DNA of 64,000 nucleotides from Microbacterium sp. SZ1 (GTDB lineage: Bacteria; Actinomycetota; Actinomycetes; Actinomycetales; Microbacteriaceae). The notes beneath the pieces are model-generated. The model saw only the letters and a program-made list of their open reading frames with translations. It made no database searches and was not told the origin of the DNA. The position numbers and the translations under genes were made by a program. Positions 17,085-26,565 of this stretch are shown piece by piece (position 1 is the first letter of the stretch; each line of letters starts with the position of its first letter). The DNA lies in the NCBI RefSeq assembly GCF_002362255.1, contig NZ_LPVV01000007.1, positions 1 to 64,000 on the forward strand, in the 5' to 3' direction.

Positions 17085-18818
17085 ATGGATGCCGAGATCT
17101 TCTACGTGCTCGTCGGTGCGGTCGTCGTGGCGGCGATCGCGCGATGGCGGGGGTGGCCGGCGCCGCTGCTGGTGACGGTGGTCGCGCTCGCGGCATCCTT
17201 CCTCCCCTTCGTGCCGGACGTCGACATCGACGGGCACCTGCTGCTCAACCTCGTGCTCCCGCCGCTGCTGTACTCGGCGGCTCTCGACGTGTCGTTCGTG
17301 GGTTTCAAACGCAGCCTCCCGCAGATCCGGCGCCTGGGGATCACCCTCGTGCTGCTCACGGCGCTCGCGGTCGGTTTCGTGGCGTGGTGGATCCTGCCCT
17401 CGCTCACTCTCCCCGGCGCGCTGCTGCTCGGAGCGATCGTCGCGCCGCCCGACGCCGTGTCGGCGGCGGCGATCGGCCGCAAGCTCGGCCTCCCTCGCCG
17501 CATCATGACCGTGCTGTCCGGGGAGAGCCTCATCAACGACGCGACCTCGCTGACGCTGTACCGGGTGTTCGCGGCGATCCTCGCGGGCGCCACGCTCACA
17601 GTGTGGGACGGCATCTGGCAGTTCCTGCTCGCGGTCGGCGTGGGCGTCGCGATCGGACTCGTCTTCGGCGCCGTGCTGCATCAGCTGCGGATGCGCATCT
17701 CGGACCCGGTCGTGATCGGCACGTTCGGGCTGCTCGCCCCGTTCGGCGCCTACGCGATCGCCGAGCACCTGCTCGGCTCGGGTGTGCTGGCGGTCGTGGC
17801 GATGGGCCTCTTCGTCGGCTACAACTCGCCGCGGACCGACTACACGACGCGTCAGCAGGAGAAGCCGCTGTGGCTGTCGGCCGACCTGCTGCTCGAGAGC
17901 TTCGTGTTCGCGTACATCGGGCTGCAGTTCCCGCGCGTGCTCAGCGACCTGGGCGGTGAGGAGGTCGGCCGCATCCTGCTGCTCTCCGCAGCGGTGCTTC
18001 TCGTGGTGCTCGTCGTGCGGCCGCTGTACGTGTATCCGGCGAACGCGTGGGCCAACTTCCAGGACCGCCGACGGCTCGCCCGCTGGGACCGCGCGGTCGA
18101 GTCCGGGGCGTTCGAGGGCCGTCGTCGCGAGTCGCGACGCTGGCGCGAGTACGACCCCGAGGAGCTGCGATCGAAGATCGTGCGCGACCGGATGGCCGGT
18201 CTGCAGCTGACCTGGAAGGACAACGCGATCATCTCGTGGGCGGGCATGCGCGGCGTCGTCACGCTCGCGACCGCGCTCGCCGCGGCCGACCTCGCGACGC
18301 TCGGCACGGAGCCGTCGCACGCGATCGTCGTCGTCGCGTTCATCGTGACGGTCGGCACGCTGCTGCTGCAGGGGCTGACGCTGCCGGTGCTGATCCGCGG
18401 CCTGGGCATCGCGAGCGACACCGACGAGCAGGACGACGAGAGGGCGCTCGAGGCGGTCAAGGCGAAGAGCCGCGAGGCCGGCAAGAAGTACCTCGCCGAG
18501 AAGCGCGCCGAATGGGAGGCCACGCACGGCCACGTCGACCTCGAGATGTTCGACGCGTTCACGCGGCGCATGACGCGGGTCGAGCGCGACACCGACGAGG
18601 CGCAGGAGGTGGAGGATGCCGCGCAGCGGCGTCCCTCGTTCGACGACCTCGCCGCGCTCTCCCGGGGGTGGCTGCAGGTGCGCCGAGACATCCTCCTCGA
18701 GGAGCGCGACGCCGGCAACCTCGACGAGGAGGTCATGCGCGAGCTGCTCGCGGCGATGGATGCCGAGGAACTCGCGCTCGACACCCGTGGCGCCACGCGT
18801 CAGCAGGGCCGCGCCTGA
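17085..18818 (+). CDS. CPA1-family Na+/H+ antiporter
   Basis: Membrane cation/proton antiporter of 577 residues (NhaP/YjcE type). About a dozen hydrophobic segments cover residues 4-430. The family signatures are present: IVAPPDAVSAAAIGRKLGLP (118-137) and the ion-binding N151-D152 pair in SGESLINDATSLTLYR. A long hydrophilic, highly charged cytoplasmic tail follows (about 445-577), as in other actinobacterial members. The ATG at 17085 is immediately followed by the first membrane segment and has a leaderless -10 box. It follows merR by 31 bp but has its own promoter. Confidence 0.9.
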   Translation: MDAEIFYVLVGAVVVAAIARWRGWPAPLLVTVVALAASFLPFVPDVDIDGHLLLNLVLPPLLYSAALDVSFVGFKRSLPQIRRLGITLVLLTALAVGFVAWWILPSLTLPGALLLGAIVAPPDAVSAAAIGRKLGLPRRIMTVLSGESLINDATSLTLYRVFAAILAGATLTVWDGIWQFLLAVGVGVAIGLVFGAVLHQLRMRISDPVVIGTFGLLAPFGAYAIAEHLLGSGVLAVVAMGLFVGYNSPRTDYTTRQQEKPLWLSADLLLESFVFAYIGLQFPRVLSDLGGEEVGRILLLSAAVLLVVLVVRPLYVYPANAWANFQDRRRLARWDRAVESGAFEGRRRESRRWREYDPEELRSKIVRDRMAGLQLTWKDNAIISWAGMRGVVTLATALAAADLATLGTEPSHAIVVVAFIVTVGTLLLQGLTLPVLIRGLGIASDTDEQDDERALEAVKAKSREAGKKYLAEKRAEWEATHGHVDLEMFDAFTRRMTRVERDTDEAQEVEDAAQRRPSFDDLAALSRGWLQVRRDILLEERDAGNLDEEVMRELLAAMDAEELALDTRGATRQQGRA

Positions 18819-18889
18819 CCCCTGCCCCGCCGCATCGCCCTCCCCGCCGCATCCGCCCTGCCCCGCGGCGTCCCGCCCTCCCTCACGCT

Positions 18890-18965
18890 GAAACCCACCA
18901 CAAGCGTCGAAACCCATCACGCAACACGCCGCGGGCGGTGGGTTTCGACGCGGGTGGTGGGTCTC
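18890..18965. repeat. four-arm palindrome built from GAAACCCACCAC
   Basis: GAAACCCACCAC (18890-18901) and CGTCGAAACCCATCAC (18905-18920) face GGTGGGTTTCGACG (18937-18950) and GTGGTGGGTCTC (18954-18965). It sits between convergent antiporter and symporter genes, so it may be a bidirectional terminator. Same two-plus-two layout as 16072 and 36018. Confidence 0.7.
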
Positions 18966-19049
18966 GGCGTCGGGCAAGAGAGGCGAGACCCGCACGCAGA
19001 AGCGCCCCGCCCGGGCGGGGCGAGGCGCTTCATGACGCGGAGCCGCGGG

Positions 19050-20474
19050 TCAGCGAGCTCCGGCGGGTTCGGTGCTGGATGCCGCAGCATCCGCCTCGGG
19101 CGCGTCCTCGTCGTCGCTGTCATCGGCGAAGGGCAGGCCCTCGCGCGGCGCGTTGTAGAGCTCCTCGTCGAGGATGCCCTCGCGCTTGGCGACGATCGCC
19201 GGGACGAGCGCCTGGCCCGCGACGTTGACCGCGGTGCGGCCCATGTCGAGGATCGGGTCGATCGCGAGCAGCAGCCCGACGCCCTCGAGCGGCAGACCAA
19301 GGGTCGACAGCGTGAGCGTGAGCATGACGGTGGCACCGGTCGTGCCGGCGGTTGCGGCGGATCCCACGACCGAGACGAGCACGATCAGCAGGTACTGCAC
19401 GATGTTCAGCTCGATGCCGAAGAACTGCGCGACGAAGATCGCGGCGATGGCGGGGTAGATCGCAGCGCAGCCGTCCATCTTCGTCGTGGCGCCGAACGGC
19501 ACCGCGAACGAGGCGTAGGAGCGGGGCACGCCGAGGTTGCGCTCGGTCACGCGCTCGGTGAGGGGCAGCGTGCCGATCGACGAGCGGCTGACGAAGCCGA
19601 GCTGCACGGCGGGCCACACCCCCGAGAAGTACTGCTTGATCGACAGGCCGTGCGTCTTCACGAGCACGGGGTAGACGACGAACAGCACGAGAGCGAGACC
19701 GACGTAGACGGCGATCGCGAACCACCCGAGCGACGCGAGCTTCTCCCAGCCGTACTTGACGACCGCGGCGCCGATGAGGCCGAACGTGCCGATCGGGGCG
19801 ATGCGGATGATCCACCACAGCACGCGCTGGATGACCTTGAGCAGCGACTCGGTGAACGCGAGGAACGGCTCGGCCTTCTTGCCGGCCTTGAGGGCCGCGA
19901 TGCCGACGGCGACCGCGACGACGATGACCTGCAGGATGTTGAAGCTCACGCTCGAGGTGAAGGTGCCGTCGGTGGCACCCGGGTTGGTGCTGACGCCGAG
20001 ACCGAGGAAATTCTGCGGGATCAGGCCGAGCAGGAAGTTCCACCAGGTGCCGACCGTGTACGGGTCGCTGGGCTCGAGGCCCTCTCCGGCGCGCGACCCG
20101 GGCTGGATGACGAGCCCGAGGACGATGCCGATCGTCACCGCGATGAACGCGGTGATCGCGAACCAGAGCAGCGTCTGGCCGGCGAGGCGCGCGGCGTTCT
20201 GCACGCGGCGCAGGTTCGAGATGCTGGCGACGATCGCCGTGAAGATCAACGGCACGACCGCGGCGCGCAGCAGCGTCACGTACGAGCTGCCGATCGTGTC
20301 GAGGGTCGCGGAGAGGCCGTTCGGGCTGTCAGGGGTCGCTCCGAGCTGGCGGGCGATGAGGCCCGCGGCGATGCCGAGGACGAGGGCGGCGAGGATCTGG
20401 AAGCCGAACGAGGTCAGCAGCTTCCGGACCGGCCCGCGAGTGTCAGGCGCCTTGGTGCGCGCAGTGGTGCTCAT
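19050..20474 (-). CDS. dicarboxylate/amino acid:cation symporter (DAACS family)
   Basis: A 474-residue secondary transporter of the GltP/DctA type. The N-terminal membrane core begins LLTSFGFQILAALVLGIAAGLIARQLG; the re-entrant-loop region and substrate site are seen in SSIGTLPLTERV, FAVPFGATTKMDGCAAIYPAIAAIFVAQFFGI and GTTGATVMLTLTLSTLGLP. The ATG at 20474 is the first start giving a normal N-terminus. The acidic C-terminal tail (DDSDDEDAPEADAA) is cytoplasmic. Substrate class could be C4-dicarboxylates or glutamate/serine; not decidable from sequence. Monocistronic. Confidence 0.9.
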   Translation of the reverse strand: MSTTARTKAPDTRGPVRKLLTSFGFQILAALVLGIAAGLIARQLGATPDSPNGLSATLDTIGSSYVTLLRAAVVPLIFTAIVASISNLRRVQNAARLAGQTLLWFAITAFIAVTIGIVLGLVIQPGSRAGEGLEPSDPYTVGTWWNFLLGLIPQNFLGLGVSTNPGATDGTFTSSVSFNILQVIVVAVAVGIAALKAGKKAEPFLAFTESLLKVIQRVLWWIIRIAPIGTFGLIGAAVVKYGWEKLASLGWFAIAVYVGLALVLFVVYPVLVKTHGLSIKQYFSGVWPAVQLGFVSRSSIGTLPLTERVTERNLGVPRSYASFAVPFGATTKMDGCAAIYPAIAAIFVAQFFGIELNIVQYLLIVLVSVVGSAATAGTTGATVMLTLTLSTLGLPLEGVGLLLAIDPILDMGRTAVNVAGQALVPAIVAKREGILDEELYNAPREGLPFADDSDDEDAPEADAAASSTEPAGAR

Positions 20475-20597
20475 GGGGTGGGGAACTCCAGGATCGATGC
20501 GCGCCTGGGGATGCGCGCGGGAACAGAACGATGCGCGCGAATGCACGCCATATCGCTCAACGCTAGGAGTGCGCCGTCATTCCCCGGGCCGATATGA

Positions 20598-20635
20598 CGA
20601 AGGATGACGGATGCCGAGGCATCCGTCATCCTTCG
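20598..20635 (-). terminator. perfect 17-bp hairpin after the lipoprotein gene
   Basis: CGAAGGATGACGGATGC, loop CGAG, then the exact complement. It lies just past the stop of the leftward lipoprotein gene. The stem contains the GGATGC word that is common in this window. No T-tract follows on the minus strand. Confidence 0.65.
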
Positions 20636-20652
20636 AGACGATCGGGTCGGCG

Positions 20653-20991
20653 TCAGGCCGCGCACTCCTCGAGGTTGTCCGTGATGATCTTGGTCGTCAG
20701 GTCCTTGTCCTCCTGGTTGGCCTGCTTGTCCTCGCCGTTGGCGATGTAGCGCAGGGTCTCGTCGCTGAGGTCGGAGTCGACGAGCTTCTCAGCGAAGCAG
20801 TCGGCGACGTCGTCGGTGATGACGTCACCCATTCCCTGGTCTTCGAAGACCTGACCGAGGCCCTCGGACACGTCGTCGGCGGACGGACGGCCAGGGCCGC
20901 CGCAGGCGGCGAGGGAGAAGGCGAGTGCCGCGATGGGCAGAGCCATGAGGAGGCGGGAGGCGGGGCGCAGGTTCCGGTCGGTGAGCTTCAT
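20653..20991 (-). CDS. small putative lipoprotein
   Basis: A 112-residue secreted protein. Signal peptide with lipobox: LLMALPIAALAFSLAACGG, so Cys at the LAAC site would be lipidated and the protein held on the outer face of the membrane. The mature part is acidic with a repeated pattern VxDCFAEKLVDSDLSDETL and two further cysteines (DCFAEK and EECAA at the C-terminus). No known enzyme motif. The ATG at 20991 is preceded by a leaderless-type -10 box (TACTCT, seven bases upstream). Function unknown; resembles the many short DUF-type lipoproteins of Microbacteriaceae. Confidence 0.75.
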   Translation of the reverse strand: MKLTDRNLRPASRLLMALPIAALAFSLAACGGPGRPSADDVSEGLGQVFEDQGMGDVITDDVADCFAEKLVDSDLSDETLRYIANGEDKQANQEDKDLTTKIITDNLEECAA

Positions 20992-20998
20992 GCACACC

Positions 20999-21004
20999 AG
21001 AGTA
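20999..21004 (-). promoter_or_regulatory. -10 box TACTCT of leaderless lipoprotein gene
   Basis: Minus-strand TACTCT, seven bases, then ATG at 20991; no Shine-Dalgarno. Confidence 0.5.
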
Positions 21005-21098
21005 TTGGTGCACAGCGAATTCATAGAGGGGGTTGCATGGGGACAAATCCCCACCCCCTGATCTGTCATCGCACCGCGGGCTCTGTCACGATTGCGTC

Positions 21099-21455
21099 AT
21101 GTTCATGGTGACGACGAACGACATCCCGGGCTACCGCATCACCCAGGTGCTCGGGGAGGTCATGGGCCTCACGGTGCGGTCGACCGACTTCGGGCAGGGT
21201 TTCGCCGCGGGGTTCCGCTCCCTCGGCGGCGGCGAGATCCCCGAGTACACGCAGGTCATGTACGAGGCGCGCCAGGTCGTGATGGGACGCATGTGGGCCG
21301 AGGCGCAGCAGCGCGGCGGCAACGCGATCGTCGCCATGCGGTTCGACGCGGGATCGATCGCGAACTTCACCGAGATCTGCGCATACGGCACCGCCGTCGT
21401 CGTCGAGCCCCTCACGCCGCCCGTGCCCCAGCCTCCGCAGCCCCCGCGCGCCTGA
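21099..21455 (+). CDS. YbjQ/UPF0145 heavy-metal-binding-domain family protein
   Basis: A 118-residue member of the YbjQ family (PF01906). The hallmark core is complete: IPGYRITQVLGEVMGLTVRSTDFGQGFAAGFRSLGGGEIPEYTQVMYEARQ, then GNAIVAMRFDAGSI and AYGTAVVVEPL, ending in a proline-rich tail. The name reflects a proposed metal role that is not proven for the family. The ATG at 21099 is six bases after a weak -10-like CACGAT; another ATG two codons on is also possible. Divergent from the lipoprotein gene. Confidence 0.85.
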   Translation: MFMVTTNDIPGYRITQVLGEVMGLTVRSTDFGQGFAAGFRSLGGGEIPEYTQVMYEARQVVMGRMWAEAQQRGGNAIVAMRFDAGSIANFTEICAYGTAVVVEPLTPPVPQPPQPPRA

Positions 21456-21458
21456 CCC

Positions 21459-21893
21459 TCAGGCCTCTGTCGCCGGGTCGAACCACTTCAGCTGCGGGAA
21501 GCGCCCGAAACCGCGATCCCGGGTGGCAAGGCGGGCGCCGTTCGCGAGACACAGCGCAGCGATGTACGCATCGGGAACGAGGTTGCCGCGGATGGCGGCA
21601 TCCGACGAAGACAACGCATCGAGCCGCTCCCACGTCGGCGCTCCCGCGGTGAGCCACTGCGTGCGGGGGGCTGCCAGCAGGCTGCGGGTGAACGACATCG
21701 CCGTCGCGACGGGAGCGGGTGCCGTGGTGATGCGCGGATGAGTCACGATGCGGAGGAACCCGCTGAGGATCGTGTCGGAGACGCCGACCGGCTCTCGCGC
21801 CAGTGTCTCGTTGAGCCATGGCGCATACGTCTGATGCTCGTCCGCATCCGCGCGGAAGGCGTAGACGAGGATGTTCACGTCGGGAACGATCAC
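21459..21893 (-). CDS. vapC: VapC-type PIN-domain toxin
   Basis: A 144-residue PIN ribonuclease. Acidic residues of the metal site: D5 (VIVPDVNILVYAF), D40 region (VSDTILSGF), D108 (VPDAYIAAL) and D126 (ATRDRGF). Members cleave tRNA or rRNA when not bound by antitoxin. The GTG at 21893 overlaps the vapB stop (GTGA), the standard coupling in type II modules. It converges with the YbjQ gene, whose stop is four bases away. Confidence 0.88.
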   Translation of the reverse strand: MIVPDVNILVYAFRADADEHQTYAPWLNETLAREPVGVSDTILSGFLRIVTHPRITTAPAPVATAMSFTRSLLAAPRTQWLTAGAPTWERLDALSSSDAAIRGNLVPDAYIAALCLANGARLATRDRGFGRFPQLKWFDPATEA

Positions 21894-22135
21894 CGGCCGT
21901 GCCCCTCGTCCAGCGCCTCCCACAGCGCATCGCGGTCATCGATGTCGACGAGGAAACGAGAGGTGGCCGGGTCGCCGAAGGTCGGAAGCGGCTGGTGCGC
22001 GGCCGGCGTCTCACTCCGAGCGAGACGATCCCGCAGCGCCTCCTCGATGTAGCTCGTCAGCGTCCGCCCCTCGCTCGCGGCGCGACGTTTCGCTTCCGCC
22101 GTGAGGGCGTCCGACAGGTTCAACGTGGTGCGCAT
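21890..22135 (-). CDS. vapB: VapB-type ribbon-helix-helix antitoxin
   Basis: An 81-residue antitoxin. The N-terminal ribbon-helix-helix is clear (MRTTLNLSDALTAEAKRRAASEGRTLTSYIEEALRDRL, 1-38); the rest is the toxin-binding tail, with a HQPLPTFGDPATSRFLVDIDDRDALWEALDEG pattern seen in MazE/VapB-type antitoxins of actinobacteria. It neutralises VapC and usually autoregulates the operon. Start ATG 22135; it is upstream of and overlaps vapC. Confidence 0.88.
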   Translation of the reverse strand: MRTTLNLSDALTAEAKRRAASEGRTLTSYIEEALRDRLARSETPAAHQPLPTFGDPATSRFLVDIDDRDALWEALDEGHGR

Positions 22136-22212
22136 GCAGACCAGCATACGCTCCGTCGCAGACATCTGCCTGGGCCGGCCTCTCCGACCGACATGTGCAC
22201 GGCATTCGAGCC

Positions 22213-22443
22213 TCAGGCCAGCACGAGCAGGTCGCCGACCTCGCACTGCAGCGCGTCGCAGATCGCGCGCAGTGTCGAATAGCGGATCGCCCTCGCCCTG
22301 TCGTTCTTCAGCACCGACAGGTTCACGATGCTCACACCCACGCGGGTGCTGAGCTCGGTCAGCGTGATGCCGCGCTCGGCCAGCAGCTCGTCGAGGCGGC
22401 AGTGGATGCCGGTGAGCTCGTCGTCGCTCTCGGCCGGGCTCAC
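22213..22443 (-). CDS. small Cro/C1-type HTH regulator (YozG-like)
   Basis: A 76-residue DNA-binding protein that is a single HTH: LDELLAERGITLTELSTRVGVSIVNLSVLKNDRARAIRYSTLRAICDALQCEVGDLLVL. The GTG at 22443 overlaps the end of the DUF2975 gene. Such HTH genes nearly always follow a DUF2975 gene; the pair is widespread but the signal it senses is unknown. The three direct repeats upstream of the DUF2975 gene are the likely operator. Confidence 0.85.
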   Translation of the reverse strand: MSPAESDDELTGIHCRLDELLAERGITLTELSTRVGVSIVNLSVLKNDRARAIRYSTLRAICDALQCEVGDLLVLA

Positions 22444-23057
22444 ACCAGGCCCTCCGTGTCCTTCTGCAGGCGGTCGCCGATCGAGAACACCGTCGTGATG
22501 AGTGCCACGACGAACGCGCCGAGGATGAAGGTGAAGGGCTCGACCGTGATGACGGCGTTGTCGATGGCATTGTCGGTGAGGCGAGCGACCGTGGCGTTCG
22601 CGAGCATGTTGTCGAAGAACCGCACCGCCGCGAAGCCGAGGAGACCGGTGATTCCCGCCGTCGCGACGAGGGCGGTGCGCCCTCGTCCGAAAATACGTCC
22701 GCCGATCGTCATCCGGGCGAGCAGGATCAGACAGGCGACGACGACCACGACGGTGATGATCTGCACCACCTGAGCGATGATCCCCGGCACGATGGCGATG
22801 AGTGGCAGCTGCGGCGCGGTGATGGTGCCGCTCTCGAGCGCGACCGCGATGGTGCCGCCGGTCGACAGAGGCAGGTCCACGCTGTCGCCGAGGAACTCGA
22901 CGGCCACGGGCACCTGCTGACCGCCGGCCAGCTCGATGATCCGGATGATCGAGTACACCGTGAAGTACATGGCGATGACGGCACCGGCGATGCAGAACCC
23001 GACGAGGGCTGCGATGTCGCCTCGGCTCAGCGCGCGGTCGTTCTTCGTGGAGGACAT
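22440..23057 (-). CDS. DUF2975 membrane protein
   Basis: A 205-residue integral membrane protein with four hydrophobic segments: about 15-35, 95-120 (VPGIIAQVVQIITVVVVVACLILLAR), 135-155 and 175-195. Between the first two is an external loop of some 60 residues. It fits DUF2975, normally encoded with a YozG-like HTH as here (overlapping stop and GTG). The ATG at 23057 follows AAGGAGTGG. Regulation is probably by the partner HTH through the three 16-bp repeats just upstream. Function unproven in the family. Confidence 0.82.
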   Translation of the reverse strand: MSSTKNDRALSRGDIAALVGFCIAGAVIAMYFTVYSIIRIIELAGGQQVPVAVEFLGDSVDLPLSTGGTIAVALESGTITAPQLPLIAIVPGIIAQVVQIITVVVVVACLILLARMTIGGRIFGRGRTALVATAGITGLLGFAAVRFFDNMLANATVARLTDNAIDNAVITVEPFTFILGAFVVALITTVFSIGDRLQKDTEGLV

Positions 23058-23066
23058 GGTCCACTC

Positions 23067-23116
23067 CTTATCGACTATCGTTGTTACCGACAATCGTTAA
23101 CATATTGACTTTCGAT
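23067..23116 (-). promoter_or_regulatory. three 16-bp direct repeats upstream of the DUF2975-HTH pair
   Basis: Reading the minus strand: ATCGAAAGTCAATATG, two bases, AACGATTGTCGGTAAC, then directly AACGATAGTCGATAAG ending in the ribosome binding site. Copies two and three agree at 12 of 16 positions, copies one and three also at 12 of 16. AT-rich compared with the surroundings. Probable operator of the HTH protein at 22213. Confidence 0.65.
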
Positions 23117-23284
23117 ATGTGGGTCAACAGCGGATCCGGCATCCGCTCGTCATCCGGCGACCCGGCGCTATGCCGACGGCGAACACGGGCATACTGCCTC
23201 CGCACGGTGGTTACTCTCGATGTACAGGCGCGGAGACCGTCGAGGGATCCTCGCTTCGCCCCAGTGCGAATAAGGAGTCACAGC

Positions 23285-25813
<2,529 letters not shown>

Positions 25814-25825
25814 TCACGCACCACG

Positions 25826-25857
25826 AGAGGGGCGGATGCTGCGGCATCCGCCCCTCT
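25826..25857 (+). terminator. clpC terminator hairpin
   Basis: AGAGGGGCGGATGC, loop TGCG, then the exact complement (14-bp perfect stem), followed by TGCGT. It lies 12 bp after the clpC stop. The stem again contains GGATGC/GCATCC. Confidence 0.8.
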
Positions 25858-25890
25858 TGCGTACCCGGCGTGCGATCAGGCGGACGGTTC

Positions 25891-25896
25891 TAGGCT
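25891..25896 (+). promoter_or_regulatory. -10 box TAGGCT of leaderless acetyltransferase gene
   Basis: TAGGCT, six bases (GGACGG), then GTG at 25903; identical hexamer and spacing to the lacI gene at 9583. Confidence 0.6.
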
Positions 25897-25902
25897 GGAC
25901 GG

Positions 25903-26403
25903 GTGAGCGAGTACATCGTCCGGCCCGCGCGGAGTGTCGACGTCGTCGGCATCCGCGATCTCCTGCAGCCCATGGTCGAGCAGCGCATCCTGCTCGGCAA
26001 GGACCTGGCCGTGCTCTACGGCGCCGTGCAGGAGTTCGTCGTCGCCGAGGCCGATGGGGAGCTCATCGGATGCGGTGCCCTGCACGTGTTCTGGGAGGAC
26101 CTCGGCGAGGTGCGCACGCTCATGGTGCGTGAGGACTGGCTGCACCACGGCGTCGGTCGAGCGATCGTCGACCGTCTCGAAGAGCAGGCGCGCGGACTCG
26201 GACTCAGCCGGCTCTTCTGCCTCACCTTCGAGGTCGACTTCTTCGGCCGTCGCGGCTACACCCCGATCGGCGAGCAGGTCGTCGACTCCGACGTCTACTC
26301 CCAGCTGCTCCGCAGCGGTGACGCGGGTGTCGAGGAGTTCCTCGACCTCGCGCACGTCAAGCCGAACACGCTCGGCAACACGCGGATGCTCAAGCGGCTC
26401 TGA
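25903..26403 (+). CDS. amino-acid N-acetyltransferase (GNAT family, ArgA-like)
   Basis: A 166-residue GNAT protein. Acetyl-CoA motif: VRTLMVREDWLHHGVGRAIVDRLEEQARGLG, with preceding VVAEADGELIGCGALHVFWEDLGE, and SRLFCLTFEVDFFGRRGYTPIG. This is the pattern of the short amino-acid N-acetyltransferases that in mycobacteria and relatives act as glutamate N-acetyltransferase for arginine synthesis. No arginine genes are nearby, so the pathway assignment is from family only. Starts at GTG 25903 on a leaderless message. Confidence 0.82.
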   Translation: MSEYIVRPARSVDVVGIRDLLQPMVEQRILLGKDLAVLYGAVQEFVVAEADGELIGCGALHVFWEDLGEVRTLMVREDWLHHGVGRAIVDRLEEQARGLGLSRLFCLTFEVDFFGRRGYTPIGEQVVDSDVYSQLLRSGDAGVEEFLDLAHVKPNTLGNTRMLKRL

Positions 26404-26433
26404 TCGCGTCGATCTGAGGATCGGCGTTCCATC

Positions 26434-26449
26434 GGATCGTCCATATACT
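26434..26449 (+). promoter_or_regulatory. GGATCGTCCATAT motif over a TATACT -10 box
   Basis: GGATCGTCCATAT (26434-26446) runs into TATACT (26444-26449), a strong -10 for the DUF5107-mutarotase transcript. Twelve of 13 bases recur at 31517-31529 before the ABC transporter, there running into TATGAT. Candidate site for the AraC protein encoded at 30505. Confidence 0.55.
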
Positions 26450-26565
26450 TCCCTGTTCGCACCATGGGGGTGTGCTCGGGGCGCGGATAGCTTCGTGGCA
26501 GGACCATGCGTCCTGTCGTCGATGGAGCGATGTCGGCGGCTCGCTGCTGCACGGAGGACCCTCAG

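Noticed and set aside
16965-18995. 676-codon antisense frame over the CPA1 antiporter
   Set aside because: Arg/Glu/His/Gln-rich shadow of the antiporter gene, without family resemblance.
23117-23284. CIRCE, HAIR or ClgR-type operator before clpC
   Set aside because: I looked for the known inverted repeats and found none convincing; the three 16-bp repeats nearby are closer to the divergent DUF2975 gene.
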